A DNA stretch of 15,928 bases from an uncultured Emergencia sp. Lineage in GTDB: Bacteria; Bacillota; Clostridia; Peptostreptococcales; Anaerovoracaceae. Below, one piece after another: positions 7,231-15,758 of the stretch. The position numbers and the translations under genes are program-made. The stretch lies in contig CABSEO010000009.1 in the NCBI GenBank assembly GCA_902476665.1, positions 1 to 15,928 of the forward strand. The letters are read 5' to 3'. Position 1 is the stretch's first letter. Each line of letters opens with the position of its first letter. Under the pieces are notes generated by a model. It searched no databases, was not told the origin of the DNA, and saw nothing but the letters and a program-made list of their open reading frames with translations.

Positions 7231-8038
7231 TAGGGCAATTGGTTTTTTTGATTCCGGAGTGGGGGGCCTGACTAGTATCCCCCCGGTATTAAGGAATCTC
7301 CCCGATGAGAATATTATTTATTACGGTGATACTGCAAGAGCTCCCTACGGTTCAAAATCAAAAGAAACTATTGAGTATTTCTCTTCAGAAATCGCAGATT
7401 TTCTGGCAAGACATAATGTAAAAATGATCGTAGCAGCCTGCAATACAGTCAGTGCCACCTGTCTGGAACAATTGAGAACGGAGCATCCGGAAATTCCCAT
7501 TATAGGGGTGGTGTCGCCCACTGTGAAAGTGGCTGAAAAATGCTGTGCCGCAGGTGATCATGTAGGTGTTATCGCAACAAGGGCAACCATTAAAAGTGGT
7601 ACTTATGAAAAGAAGCTCAAAGAGAAACGGCCGGATTTAAAAGTTTTTTCTGCAGCTTGTCCCGCTTTTGTGCCCCTGATTGAAGAGGGGATTATTAAGA
7701 ATCAGATTATGGATTTGACGATACAGTATTATCTTGACGAATTTATTAGAAAAAACAACATCCGGGATCTTATCCTGGGGTGCACCCATTATCCTCTGAT
7801 TGAGGAGGAAATTTCAAAACTATACCCGGATCTGCACATTATCAGTTCTTCTGCAGAGGTATCTAAAGCGGTGGAACTGGAACTGAAAAAACGTGATGGA
7901 CTGGCGGAACCCAGAAAAGCTGAGCATCTTTTCTTTGCCAGTGATATTTCAAATCATTTTATCAGACTTTTATGGAGTATTTCAGAAGGAAACAGAGATG
8001 CTTTTCATGTGGGTATTTTTCATGGACAAGAATATTAG
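7223..8038 (+). CDS. murI: Glutamate racemase
   Basis: A 271-residue cytoplasmic enzyme of the Asp/Glu racemase family; MurI interconverts L- and D-glutamate for peptidoglycan. The DSGVGG motif is at 10-15, GDTARAPYG at 35-43, and the two catalytic cysteines are Cys73 (AACNTVSA) and Cys187 (GCTHYPL), so the active site is intact. Length is normal. The start overlaps the end of the ligase gene by 8 bases, with GGGAAG just upstream, so the two are translated together. Placed between a D-Ala-D-X ligase and a Mur-ligase fusion, it may serve this cassette specifically rather than general D-glutamate supply; whether it is the only MurI in the genome cannot be seen here. A related specificity such as aspartate is possible but less likely given the close MurI match. 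Confidence 0.93.
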   Translation: MDNRAIGFFDSGVGGLTSIPPVLRNLPDENIIYYGDTARAPYGSKSKETIEYFSSEIADFLARHNVKMIVAACNTVSATCLEQLRTEHPEIPIIGVVSPTVKVAEKCCAAGDHVGVIATRATIKSGTYEKKLKEKRPDLKVFSAACPAFVPLIEEGIIKNQIMDLTIQYYLDEFIRKNNIRDLILGCTHYPLIEEEISKLYPDLHIISSSAEVSKAVELELKKRDGLAEPRKAEHLFFASDISNHFIRLLWSISEGNRDAFHVGIFHGQEY

Positions 8039-8102
8039 AAATACTTCAACCGATCTTTAGTAATGAACTAAGTCAGCAGAATTATGTCGGAAGGGAAAGA
8101 AA

Positions 8103-11084
8103 ATGAAAGCAGATATTTATGGAATAAAGAAGTCTATTCTTGCACTTTATGACTTCATAAAGTTTCTGATTGTAACAGTTTTTGCCAGATTGATGATTTT
8201 GGGAAAGCAAAGTTTAATAAAAGAGTGCAAAGTGTCTTGGACTATACCAAAAAAGTTTCCATTGATGACACTATGTGGAGAAATAGCAGATGGGACTGAA
8301 AGCTTTGTTTTGAGATCAGTTGAAGCACTGATTTCAAAAACAGAAAGTAATTGCACGGTAGTTTATTGTAATATGAGTTGGGACAAAGAAAGCGAACAGG
8401 ATTTCTTGTCAAAAGGGATTCTTAACACAGCCTGGTATGCTGATATCCTGGCGGATTTGGGAGATGTCAGAGTGGGGATATCTCTTTTCAGCAAAGTGGA
8501 TGATGCTGCAGACACCTTTACAATAATAAAACGGAAGCAACTGCTGAAAAGAGCCGGAGCAGATTTTGTGATTGCATATGTACAGCGTCCCGGCGGCTGT
8601 ACATATCACAGTTTTGCCCAATACACAAAAAAGATTGCCAGATGTGGCTATGAATGCGTAGTAGGACTTAACGATCAGGTTCACACAAGAAGATCTTTGC
8701 GCACCTATAGCTTTTCAGAGTCGACAGTGTTTTATTCTCTTGGAAAAATCACTGATCAGCAGAAACAGAGAAATTCTTTCAAGCCCGTGGCGGCAGTCAG
8801 ACTCGGTTTTGATCCCAGGAAAAAAAGAATCGCGCAGATGGGCTATTTTGCCGCAGCTGTCAGTAAAGGCGAATTTTTTATATGTGACAGAGACGGAACT
8901 GTGCCTGAAGCTGCTCGACTTCTGCTTGTCAATGGACTGAAAGAAAAAATGAGGGGATTACATCCCTGGAATGAACCGGTTTACCTTCATGATATCGCAG
9001 AGGCAGCCGGAGTAACTCTGCCGGAAAAGTTTTCTTATCTAGGGGATTATACGGTTAACAGTATCTGTTCAAGAAGCTCAGAACTGGCTCCCGGAAATGT
9101 ATTTTTCTACAGACAGCAGTTTCGGGATAAAAATGACAGTAAACCAATGAACGAAGTGATACGTCTAAAGCTGATACTGCGGGCAGTGATGCGAAAAACC
9201 CTGTTTATTTTTTCCTGCCGCAGGCTTTGGCCCTGGATTCCTCACGTAGTTGTAAAAGATGCCATGGAAGCTCATATCGCAGTGATAGGCTGGTATAGAA
9301 AGCGTCTTCCGGTTAAATGCATAGGCATTACCGGAAGTGTGGGAAAGACGTCTACCAAAGATATGATGTATCATGTTCTGTCTCAGGAATTTAAAACTGA
9401 GAAAAGCAGAAAAAACTCCACCGTACAGACAAAAATCGGAATTAATGTACAGAGGATTAGAGAAGGTACTCAGTTTTTTATTCAGGAAATCGGAGGTGGA
9501 CGTCCCGGAGGCGCATCCCGCCATTCTCGAATGATTGCACCTGCTGTTACGGTAGTTACAAATATCGGTACAGCGCATATCGGAAATTATGAGTCTCAGC
9601 ATGAACTTATGAAGCATAAACTGCAGATTACTGCCGGAATGAGCTCTGACGGATGTCTATTTCTTAACGGAGACGATCCGCTGCTGGCATCAGCTGTGAC
9701 TGAATACAGAACTTGTTATTTTGCTGTGTTTAACAGAAATGCGGATTATTATGCAGACAGGATTTGTGAAATTGGACATAGAACCAGTTTTGATATAGTA
9801 AGCAGCAGTGGTGAGCGGTATCCGGTCGAACTTAACGTACCCGGAAAATATAATATCTTAAATGCTGTGTGCAGTTTTGCAGTAGGAAAATATCTCGGGA
9901 TGAGGGAGTCTGATATTGCTAAAGGTCTGCTGCAGTTTAAAACAGAAGGAACAAGACAGAATCTGGTTAATGTTGGAGGCTATCATCTTTTTGTGGACTG
10001 TTTTAATGCTTCTGCTGACTCTGTGGAAAGTGCTCTTTCAGTTCTGGTAAGATTGAGAACGACACCTGATGGTGGAAAAAAAGCGGTTATTGGAGATATC
10101 ACCGGAATGGGAGAGCAGGCAGAAGAGATAAACAAGCAGGTGGCCGGTATACTTTCCTCATATCTTAACCAGCTGGATGAGCTTGTGCTCTATGGTGATA
10201 ACAGCCAGCAGATTATGAATCATATCGAAGGTGATACATCTAAAATCCGAATATATCGTTCTCCAAGAAAGATGAATGAATGGATCCGCTCCTCACTGAA
10301 GAGGGGAGATGTTACCCTGTTTAAAGGAAGCTCCAAAGTTAAACTGGACGAAAGAATTGATGATATATTCGGAACTAATTTTTCTGATGGGAAATATGTT
10401 GAAGGATTGCATTATGTCGGAAGGAAACATAACGGTGTCAAATACCGGATCTTTGATGAACATGCCACCGTATGGGGTACAGCGGGAACAAGCAGGCAAT
10501 TGAAAATAAAACGCCGTATCGGAGGCAAAAAAGTGAAGAAAGTGAGAATGGGTGCCTTTCGAGGCAGCAAAGTTCTGAAAGAGATAAGGCTGGGAAGTCA
10601 GATTCGGCATATCGGTACCGGCAGCTTTGCACAGTGCAGAAAACTGGAGTCTGTAGTTGGAGGCTGCAGGATTGTATTTATCGGCAAGAAAGCTTTTGAA
10701 GACTGTTTCAGTCTCAAAAAAATCCGACTTCCCGAAACTTTGAGATTTTTGGGAGCCGGTGCTTTTGAAAACTGTCGGAAACTGGAGAATATCAGAATTC
10801 CGGGAAAATGTACGAATGTTGCAAAGAGAGCTTTTTCAGGATGTAGCAGACTTCATGAAGTTTTACTGGAAGAGGGGATTCTGCGTCTGTCAGAAAACTG
10901 TTTCAGTGGCTGCAGAGAACTGAAAGAAGTGACGCTTCCTGAAAGTTTACGTGAAGTACAGGCGTTTGCATTTAAAGACTGTATTAGTCTGGAATCTGTT
11001 TATGCGGGAGCTGATACAGTTTTTGATGAAAATGCATTTGCAGACTGTCCAAGAGTGTGCGTTTTGAAAAAAGTGCCTGAATAA
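8103..11084 (+). CDS. CapA-like / MurF-like ligase / BspA-type leucine-rich repeat fusion protein
   Basis: A 993-residue protein with three parts. Residues about 50-260 resemble CapA (PGA_cap): GADFVIAYV (152-160), a VVGLNDQVH segment (186-194) where CapA has GxHPH, and FYSLGKI (210-216) where CapA has YSLGNF. The metal residues look lost (GD to GE at 59-60, HWG to QRPG, no NNHxxDxG). Residues about 290-755 are a full MurF-like ligase: N-domain with SRSSELAPGNVFF (323-335), P-loop GITGSVGKTS (408-417), TNIGTAHIGNYES (486-498), NGDDPLL (522-528), VDCFNASADS (631-640) and KGSSKVKLDER (741-751). Residues 818-990 hold seven to eight repeats of 23 residues (A-F-x-x-C-x-x-L) of the LRR_5/BspA type. 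MurF normally adds D-Ala-D-Ala to UDP-MurNAc-tripeptide and is about 450 residues. A hydrophobic stretch at 12-33 is interrupted by Asp, Lys and Arg, so it is not a clear signal peptide. AGGGAAAG precedes the ATG. It follows murI by 64 bases. Confidence 0.85.
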   Translation: MKADIYGIKKSILALYDFIKFLIVTVFARLMILGKQSLIKECKVSWTIPKKFPLMTLCGEIADGTESFVLRSVEALISKTESNCTVVYCNMSWDKESEQDFLSKGILNTAWYADILADLGDVRVGISLFSKVDDAADTFTIIKRKQLLKRAGADFVIAYVQRPGGCTYHSFAQYTKKIARCGYECVVGLNDQVHTRRSLRTYSFSESTVFYSLGKITDQQKQRNSFKPVAAVRLGFDPRKKRIAQMGYFAAAVSKGEFFICDRDGTVPEAARLLLVNGLKEKMRGLHPWNEPVYLHDIAEAAGVTLPEKFSYLGDYTVNSICSRSSELAPGNVFFYRQQFRDKNDSKPMNEVIRLKLILRAVMRKTLFIFSCRRLWPWIPHVVVKDAMEAHIAVIGWYRKRLPVKCIGITGSVGKTSTKDMMYHVLSQEFKTEKSRKNSTVQTKIGINVQRIREGTQFFIQEIGGGRPGGASRHSRMIAPAVTVVTNIGTAHIGNYESQHELMKHKLQITAGMSSDGCLFLNGDDPLLASAVTEYRTCYFAVFNRNADYYADRICEIGHRTSFDIVSSSGERYPVELNVPGKYNILNAVCSFAVGKYLGMRESDIAKGLLQFKTEGTRQNLVNVGGYHLFVDCFNASADSVESALSVLVRLRTTPDGGKKAVIGDITGMGEQAEEINKQVAGILSSYLNQLDELVLYGDNSQQIMNHIEGDTSKIRIYRSPRKMNEWIRSSLKRGDVTLFKGSSKVKLDERIDDIFGTNFSDGKYVEGLHYVGRKHNGVKYRIFDEHATVWGTAGTSRQLKIKRRIGGKKVKKVRMGAFRGSKVLKEIRLGSQIRHIGTGSFAQCRKLESVVGGCRIVFIGKKAFEDCFSLKKIRLPETLRFLGAGAFENCRKLENIRIPGKCTNVAKRAFSGCSRLHEVLLEEGILRLSENCFSGCRELKEVTLPESLREVQAFAFKDCISLESVYAGADTVFDENAFADCPRVCVLKKVPE
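10554..11072 (+). repeat. Coding repeats: 23-residue BspA-type leucine-rich repeats
   Basis: Within the fusion protein, anchors of the form (A/S/C)-F-x-x-C/S-x-x-L begin at residues 818, 841, 864, 887, 910, 933, 956 and 978, spaced exactly 23 residues apart except the last at 22. The DNA itself has diverged between units, so the repeats are old at the protein level and not recent tandem duplications. Confidence 0.85.
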
Positions 11085-11125
11085 GCAAAGCAGCAGTTTT
11101 GTCAGCTGTTCGTATCAAACAAAGA

Positions 11126-11172
11126 GAGGGTATTGCTCTGTCATCTGATAAGGATGAAGAGACAATACCCTC
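11126..11172. terminator. Long hairpin between converging transcripts
   Basis: A perfect 10-base stem (GAGGGTATTG 11126-11135 with CAATACCCTC 11163-11172) continues inward with CTCT/AGAG and TCATC/GATGA pairings around one bulged base. Read on the minus strand it is followed by a T-rich stretch, so it fits best as the terminator of the leucine operon. On the plus strand the following bases are A-rich, so termination of the Mur-ligase transcript here is less certain. Confidence 0.7.
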
Positions 11173-11192
11173 AAAATATTTCAGGCTGATTG

Positions 11193-12254
11193 TCAAATAA
11201 AGTCGGCTATGATAGTGCCGGTCTCAGCTGTTCCGACAGAAGAGCCTCCGGCTGCGATATCCGGAGTTCTATAGCCTTCAGCGAGGAATTTCTTTACTGC
11301 GTTTTCAATGGCGTCAGCTTCCTCTGCCAGTCCGAAAGTATAGCGCAGCATCATTGCTGCAGACAGAATGGCGGCAATGGGATTTGCAAGATTTTTTCCG
11401 GCAATATCAGGTGCAGAGCCATGTACCGGTTCATACATGCCGAAATTGCCTGTAGCAAGACTTGCAGAAGGAAGCATGCCGATGGAACCTGTGATCTGGC
11501 TTGCTTCATCAGACAGAATATCCCCAAAGATATTGCTGGTAACAATTACATCAAACTGTCGAACCAGCTGCATGGCAGCATTATCCACATAAAAGTTTTC
11601 AAGTTCCACAGAAGGGTAGTCTGCAGCCACTTCAGAAACAATTCGTCTCCACAGACGAGAGCTTTCCAGAACATTGGCCTTGTCAACACTAGTAACCTTT
11701 TTATTTCTCTTCATGGCCATATCGAAAGCTACCTGCGCAATTCTTCTCACTTCTTCTTCCGCATACTGTTCCACATCGTAGGCGGCAGGCCCCAGTTCTG
11801 TCTGTTCTATGGTACCTTTCTTTCCAAAGTATATTCCGCCTGTCAGCTCCCTGACCACAACGATGTCAAGTCCGCCTTCCAGAAGAGATGGCTTGAGAGG
11901 AGATGCATCTGCCAGTTCGTCAAATACCATTGCAGGCCGAATGTTTGCAAAAAGCCCCAGTTCTTTTCTCAGCCCCAGCAGCGCTCTTTCCGGACGTTCA
12001 TCTCCCGGCATGCTATCCCATTTAGGTCCGCCCACAGCCCCTAAAAGAACTGCATCACTGTTTTTGCATTTTTCAACAGTTTCCTGAGGAAGGCACTGAC
12101 CTTTTTCATCAATGGCACATCCCCCTGCAAGAACATAGTCATAGTTGAAAGTATGACCGAACTTTTCTCCGATTCTGTCCAACACTTTTATAGCTTCTGT
12201 GGTGACTTCAGGACCGATTCCGTCACCTTTTACTACTGCAATATTATAATTCAT
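11193..12254 (-). CDS. leuB: 3-isopropylmalate dehydrogenase
   Basis: A 353-residue NAD-dependent decarboxylating dehydrogenase that converts 3-isopropylmalate to 2-ketoisocaproate, the third step of leucine synthesis. Motifs seen: GDGIGPEV at 10-17, [11 protein letters not shown] at 70-80, the arginine pair region [13 protein letters not shown] (95-107), [12 protein letters not shown] (133-144), [12 protein letters not shown] (189-200), [11 protein letters not shown] (243-253) with the metal aspartates, and [14 protein letters not shown] (275-288) for NAD. Length is standard. The ATG at 12252-12254 has AAGGAG upstream in the 11-base gap after leuD. It is the last gene of the operon, ending about 20 bases before the convergent hairpin. 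Confidence 0.98.
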   Translation of the reverse strand: MNYNIAVVKGDGIGPEVTTEAIKVLDRIGEKFGHTFNYDYVLAGGCAIDEKGQCLPQETVEKCKNSDAVLLGAVGGPKWDSMPGDERPERALLGLRKELGLFANIRPAMVFDELADASPLKPSLLEGGLDIVVVRELTGGIYFGKKGTIEQTELGPAAYDVEQYAEEEVRRIAQVAFDMAMKRNKKVTSVDKANVLESSRLWRRIVSEVAADYPSVELENFYVDNAAMQLVRQFDVIVTSNIFGDILSDEASQITGSIGMLPSASLATGNFGMYEPVHGSAPDIAGKNLANPIAAILSAAMMLRYTFGLAEEADAIENAVKKFLAEGYRTPDIAAGGSSVGTAETGTIIADFI

Positions 12255-12265
12255 GGAAATTCTCC

Positions 12266-12754
12266 TTATTTACCGGAATTTACATAGTTTACAAGGCCGT
12301 TTGCTGCGATCATTTTCTGCAGAAATTCAGGAAACGGCTGTGCTTGAAACTGTGTTCCCTTTGTCTTATTATATATGATACCCTTTTCGAAATCGACTTC
12401 CACCTGATCCCCTTCATCAATGCCGTCTACGGCCTCTTCACACTCCAGAATCGGAAATCCGATATTGATGGAATTTCTGTAGAAGATTCTTGCAAATGAC
12501 TTTGCAATGACACAGCTTACACCTGCTGTTTTCAGAGCCAGCGGCGCATGTTCTCTTGAAGAACCGCATCCGAAATTTCTGGAAGCAACCATAATATCTC
12601 CCGGTTCCAGTCTTTCTGTAAAAGTGGGATCAATGTCTACCATAGCGTGACTGGCAAGCTCTTTTGCATCAAAAGAATTAAGATATCTTGCCGGAATAAT
12701 GACATCTGTATCCACATTGTCTCCGTATTTCAATACTTTGCCCTGTGCTTTCAT
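12266..12754 (-). CDS. leuD: 3-isopropylmalate dehydratase small subunit
   Basis: A 162-residue small subunit that completes the isopropylmalate isomerase (2- to 3-isopropylmalate) with LeuC. Seen: [15 protein letters not shown] (11-25) and the substrate loop [16 protein letters not shown] (60-75). The short length (about 160, not about 200 as in enterobacteria) fits the LeuD type common in Clostridia and archaea that pairs with a LeuC of about 420 residues. Its ATG shares one base with the leuC stop codon, so the two subunits are translationally coupled in the order expected for equal amounts; GGAGA lies inside the end of leuC. Confidence 0.97.
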   Translation of the reverse strand: MKAQGKVLKYGDNVDTDVIIPARYLNSFDAKELASHAMVDIDPTFTERLEPGDIMVASRNFGCGSSREHAPLALKTAGVSCVIAKSFARIFYRNSINIGFPILECEEAVDGIDEGDQVEVDFEKGIIYNKTKGTQFQAQPFPEFLQKMIAANGLVNYVNSGK

Positions 12755-14031
12755 TATTTGTCTCCTTCCATTTTTTCTGGATTTGCGATATAACCTGCTA
12801 TGGCGCTGGCGGCAGCGACTTCTGGTGATGCCAGATAGATTTTTGAATCAACATCACCCATGCGTCCCACAAAGTTTCTGTTGGAGGTAGAGACGCACTT
12901 CTCGCCTTTACACATAACACCCATATGTCCACCCATACATGCACCGCAGCTTGGTGTATTGAAAGCGCATCCTGCTTCCACAAATATCTGAGCCAGACCT
13001 TCCTCCATACACTGAAGGAAAATTTTCTGTGTTGCAGGAATCACCATGACACGTACTTCAGGGTGTACGGTTTTTCCTTTCAGAATTGCAGCTGCCTTTC
13101 TCATGTCACTCATTCGTCCATTGGTACAGGAGCCGATAACAACCTGATCAATGAAGATCTTCTCAGATTCTTCAATTTCATCAATGGTATGAGCATTGCC
13201 CGGAAGATGAGGGAATGCAACCGTAGGTCTTACGGATGATAAATCTATTTCAACGGTTTTTTCATATTCTGCGTCTTCATCAGCAGTAAAAATCTGATAT
13301 GGTTTATCAGAGTGCTCTTTTATATATGCCAGAGTCTGTTCATCAACAGGGAAAATACCGTTTTTGGCGCCGGCCTCGATTGCCATGTTGCAAATGGTAA
13401 AACGATCGTCCATGGTCAGGTTTGCAATACCATCACCTGTAAACTCCATGGATTTGTAAAGTGCTCCGTCTACTCCGATCATTCCTATGATATGCAGAAT
13501 AATATCTTTTCCGCTTACATATTCTGAAGGTTTTCCTGTCAGTACAAATCTGATGGCTGAAGGAACTTTGAACCAGGCTCTGCCGGTGGCCATACCTGCA
13601 GCAATGTCTGTGGTTCCCACGCCTGTACCGAATGCCCCTAAAGCACCATAAGTGCAGGTATGAGAGTCAGCGCCGATAATACACTGACCGGCGGTTACGA
13701 TGCCTCTCTCAGGAAGCACAGCGTGTTCTACGCCGCATTTCCCCTGAACCATATGATGGGTCAGACCCTGTTCTCTGGAAAAGTCCTGAATATCTCTGGC
13801 ATTCTGGGCAGATTTGATATCTTTGTTTGGAGTGAAATGGTCGGGAACTAAAACCACTTTGTCTTTATCAAAAACTTTTTCTGCCATCTGGCGGAAAATC
13901 GGAATTGCCATAGGTCCTGTAATGTCATTGGCCATTACAACATCCAAACTGCATTCGATCAGCTGACCTGCTGTCACGTGGTCAAGACCCGCATGAGCGG
14001 CCAGGATCTTTTGTGTCATTGTCATTGCCAT
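12754..14031 (-). CDS. leuC: 3-isopropylmalate dehydratase large subunit
   Basis: A 425-residue aconitase-family subunit carrying the catalytic 4Fe-4S cluster. The three cluster cysteines are visible: Cys302 in GSCTNGR, and Cys362 and Cys365 in [30 protein letters not shown] (120-139) is another family block. Length matches the shorter LeuC/HacA-type group and agrees with the short LeuD. I use the ATG at 14029-14031 because GGAGG lies 9 bases before it; a second ATG two codons later is also possible. It follows leuA by 17 bases and ends in a one-base overlap with leuD. Confidence 0.97.
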   Translation of the reverse strand: MAMTMTQKILAAHAGLDHVTAGQLIECSLDVVMANDITGPMAIPIFRQMAEKVFDKDKVVLVPDHFTPNKDIKSAQNARDIQDFSREQGLTHHMVQGKCGVEHAVLPERGIVTAGQCIIGADSHTCTYGALGAFGTGVGTTDIAAGMATGRAWFKVPSAIRFVLTGKPSEYVSGKDIILHIIGMIGVDGALYKSMEFTGDGIANLTMDDRFTICNMAIEAGAKNGIFPVDEQTLAYIKEHSDKPYQIFTADEDAEYEKTVEIDLSSVRPTVAFPHLPGNAHTIDEIEESEKIFIDQVVIGSCTNGRMSDMRKAAAILKGKTVHPEVRVMVIPATQKIFLQCMEEGLAQIFVEAGCAFNTPSCGACMGGHMGVMCKGEKCVSTSNRNFVGRMGDVDSKIYLASPEVAAASAIAGYIANPEKMEGDK

Positions 14032-14048
14032 ATCTTATTACCTCCGGG

Positions 14049-15758
14049 TTATTCTACAAAATGTATTTTCTTGTTCATTCTGTTCAGAGCACTGACCAGT
14101 GCGTTTACAGAAGCCAGAATAATATCCGCATGGGTGCCTACACCCCAGTACTGATGACCGTGAGCGTCTTCTATGCATACATAGGCTGCGGCTTTAGAGT
14201 TAGAATCAGCACTGATTGCGTGTTCTGAATAGGTGATAAACTTGTAGTCAAAGTGATATTCTGTCTTTTTCAGAGCATTGCTTACCGCATCCAGACGGCC
14301 GTTGCCTTCAGCTTCCAGATTGTATGCCTGCCCCGAAATGACTGCTCTCATTTTAACACCGACACTGTCATTGTCATCCTTTGTGGATGAGAAATGATTA
14401 AACGTGGCATCGGTAATGTCAATAGGGGAGAAATCGTTAACATATTCTTTGGAGAATTCTTCAAAAATTTCTTCCGGTGACAGTTCTTCATGATGCTTGT
14501 CGGAAATATCTTTCATCATATATCCCACTTCACTCATCATAGCTTTTGGAATTACATAGCCGAAATTGTGTTCAAGGATATAGGCAACGCCTCCTTTACC
14601 GGACTGACTGTTGATTCTGATTACATCACCGTCGTAGGCTCTGCCTACATCATGGGGATCGATCGGAAGATACGGTACAGTCCATCTGGACGGATCCATT
14701 TCCTCTCTCCATTTCATACCTTTGGAGATTGCATCCTGATGAGAGCCGGAGAAAGCTGCGAAAACCAGATCTCCGCCGTATGGCTGTCTCGGATTTACCT
14801 GCATGCCGGTATATGTTTCGTACTTTTCTACCACTTCAGGCATATTGGAAAAGTCCAGCTGCGGATCTACGCCATGAGTGAACATGTTCATGGCTAAAGT
14901 AATGATGTCTACATTACCTGTTCTTTCACCGTTTCCAAAGAGAGTGCCTTCAATTCTGTCTCCTCCGGCAAGAAGCCCCAGCTCCGCATCCGCAACACCT
15001 GTGCCTCTGTCATTGTGAGGGTGGAGAGAAAGAATGATATTTTCCCTGTTGTGAAGGTTTTTGCTCATATACTCAATCTGATTGGCAAAAACATGAGGAA
15101 GTGACATTTCAACTGTGGCGGGCAGGTTGATGATGACTTTTTTATCCGGTTTAGGCTGCCATATATCAATAACCTCGTTGCAGATTTTTACAGCGAATTC
15201 CATTTCTGTACCGGTAAAGCTTTCCGGAGAGTATTCGAACTGAAAATCAGTCTCAGGAAACTTTGCAGCGTATTCATTCATCAGCTGCGCACCGTCTTTT
15301 GCGATCTGGATAATTTCTTCTTCAGAAGCTCTGAATACCTGTTCTCTCTGAGCATAAGAGGTGGAGTTGTAAAGGTGAACGATGGCTCTTTTAGCACCCC
15401 GCAGAGCTTCAAAGGTTTTGTCTATGATATGTTTTCTTGATTGTGTCAGAACCTGAACTTTGACGTCATCCGGAATGAGGTTGTCTTCGATCAGTCTTCT
15501 GGTAAATTCATATTCTGTTTCTGAAGCAGCGGGGAATCCAATCTCAATTTCTTTAAAACCCAGTTTTACAAGATAACTGAAAAACTCCAGCTTTTCGTCA
15601 AGACTCATGGGAACTACCAGTGCCTGATTGCCGTCACGCAAATCCACGCTGCACCATTTCGGTGCTTTTTCAATATGATCCTTTTTTGGCCATTCCATCT
15701 GGCAGACATCCATAGGCGGTGCAAAATAGCCGGGTCTGTACTTCTCGTAATTCTTCAT
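14049..15758 (-). CDS. leuA: 2-isopropylmalate synthase (long form)
   Basis: A 569-residue enzyme that condenses acetyl-CoA with 2-ketoisovalerate, the committed step of leucine synthesis. The TIM-barrel catalytic part shows VDLRDGNQAL (38-47, with the conserved Arg-Asp) and the metal-binding SLHPHNDRGTGVADAELGLL (244-263) followed by GTLFGNGERTGN (271-282). The remaining C-terminal part after about residue 430 corresponds to the regulatory domain that gives feedback inhibition by leucine in this family. Length and sequence style fit the long LeuA group seen in actinobacteria and many Clostridia, not the 520-residue enterobacterial form. GGAGG lies 9 bases before the ATG. It is the first gene of the operon; upstream sequence within the window is short. 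Confidence 0.97.
   Translation of the reverse strand: MKNYEKYRPGYFAPPMDVCQMEWPKKDHIEKAPKWCSVDLRDGNQALVVPMSLDEKLEFFSYLVKLGFKEIEIGFPAASETEYEFTRRLIEDNLIPDDVKVQVLTQSRKHIIDKTFEALRGAKRAIVHLYNSTSYAQREQVFRASEEEIIQIAKDGAQLMNEYAAKFPETDFQFEYSPESFTGTEMEFAVKICNEVIDIWQPKPDKKVIINLPATVEMSLPHVFANQIEYMSKNLHNRENIILSLHPHNDRGTGVADAELGLLAGGDRIEGTLFGNGERTGNVDIITLAMNMFTHGVDPQLDFSNMPEVVEKYETYTGMQVNPRQPYGGDLVFAAFSGSHQDAISKGMKWREEMDPSRWTVPYLPIDPHDVGRAYDGDVIRINSQSGKGGVAYILEHNFGYVIPKAMMSEVGYMMKDISDKHHEELSPEEIFEEFSKEYVNDFSPIDITDATFNHFSSTKDDNDSVGVKMRAVISGQAYNLEAEGNGRLDAVSNALKKTEYHFDYKFITYSEHAISADSNSKAAAYVCIEDAHGHQYWGVGTHADIILASVNALVSALNRMNKKIHFVE

Noticed and set aside
6145..11084. Vancomycin-resistance (vanC/vanG-type) operon
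   Set aside because: The ligase resembles VanC/VanG, but there is no D,D-peptidase (vanXY), membrane serine racemase (vanT) or two-component regulator nearby.
11190..12044. Plus-strand open frame of 284 codons opposite leuB
   Set aside because: It is antisense to a fully recognisable leuB and shows no domain; its length is a by-product of the leuB codon pattern.
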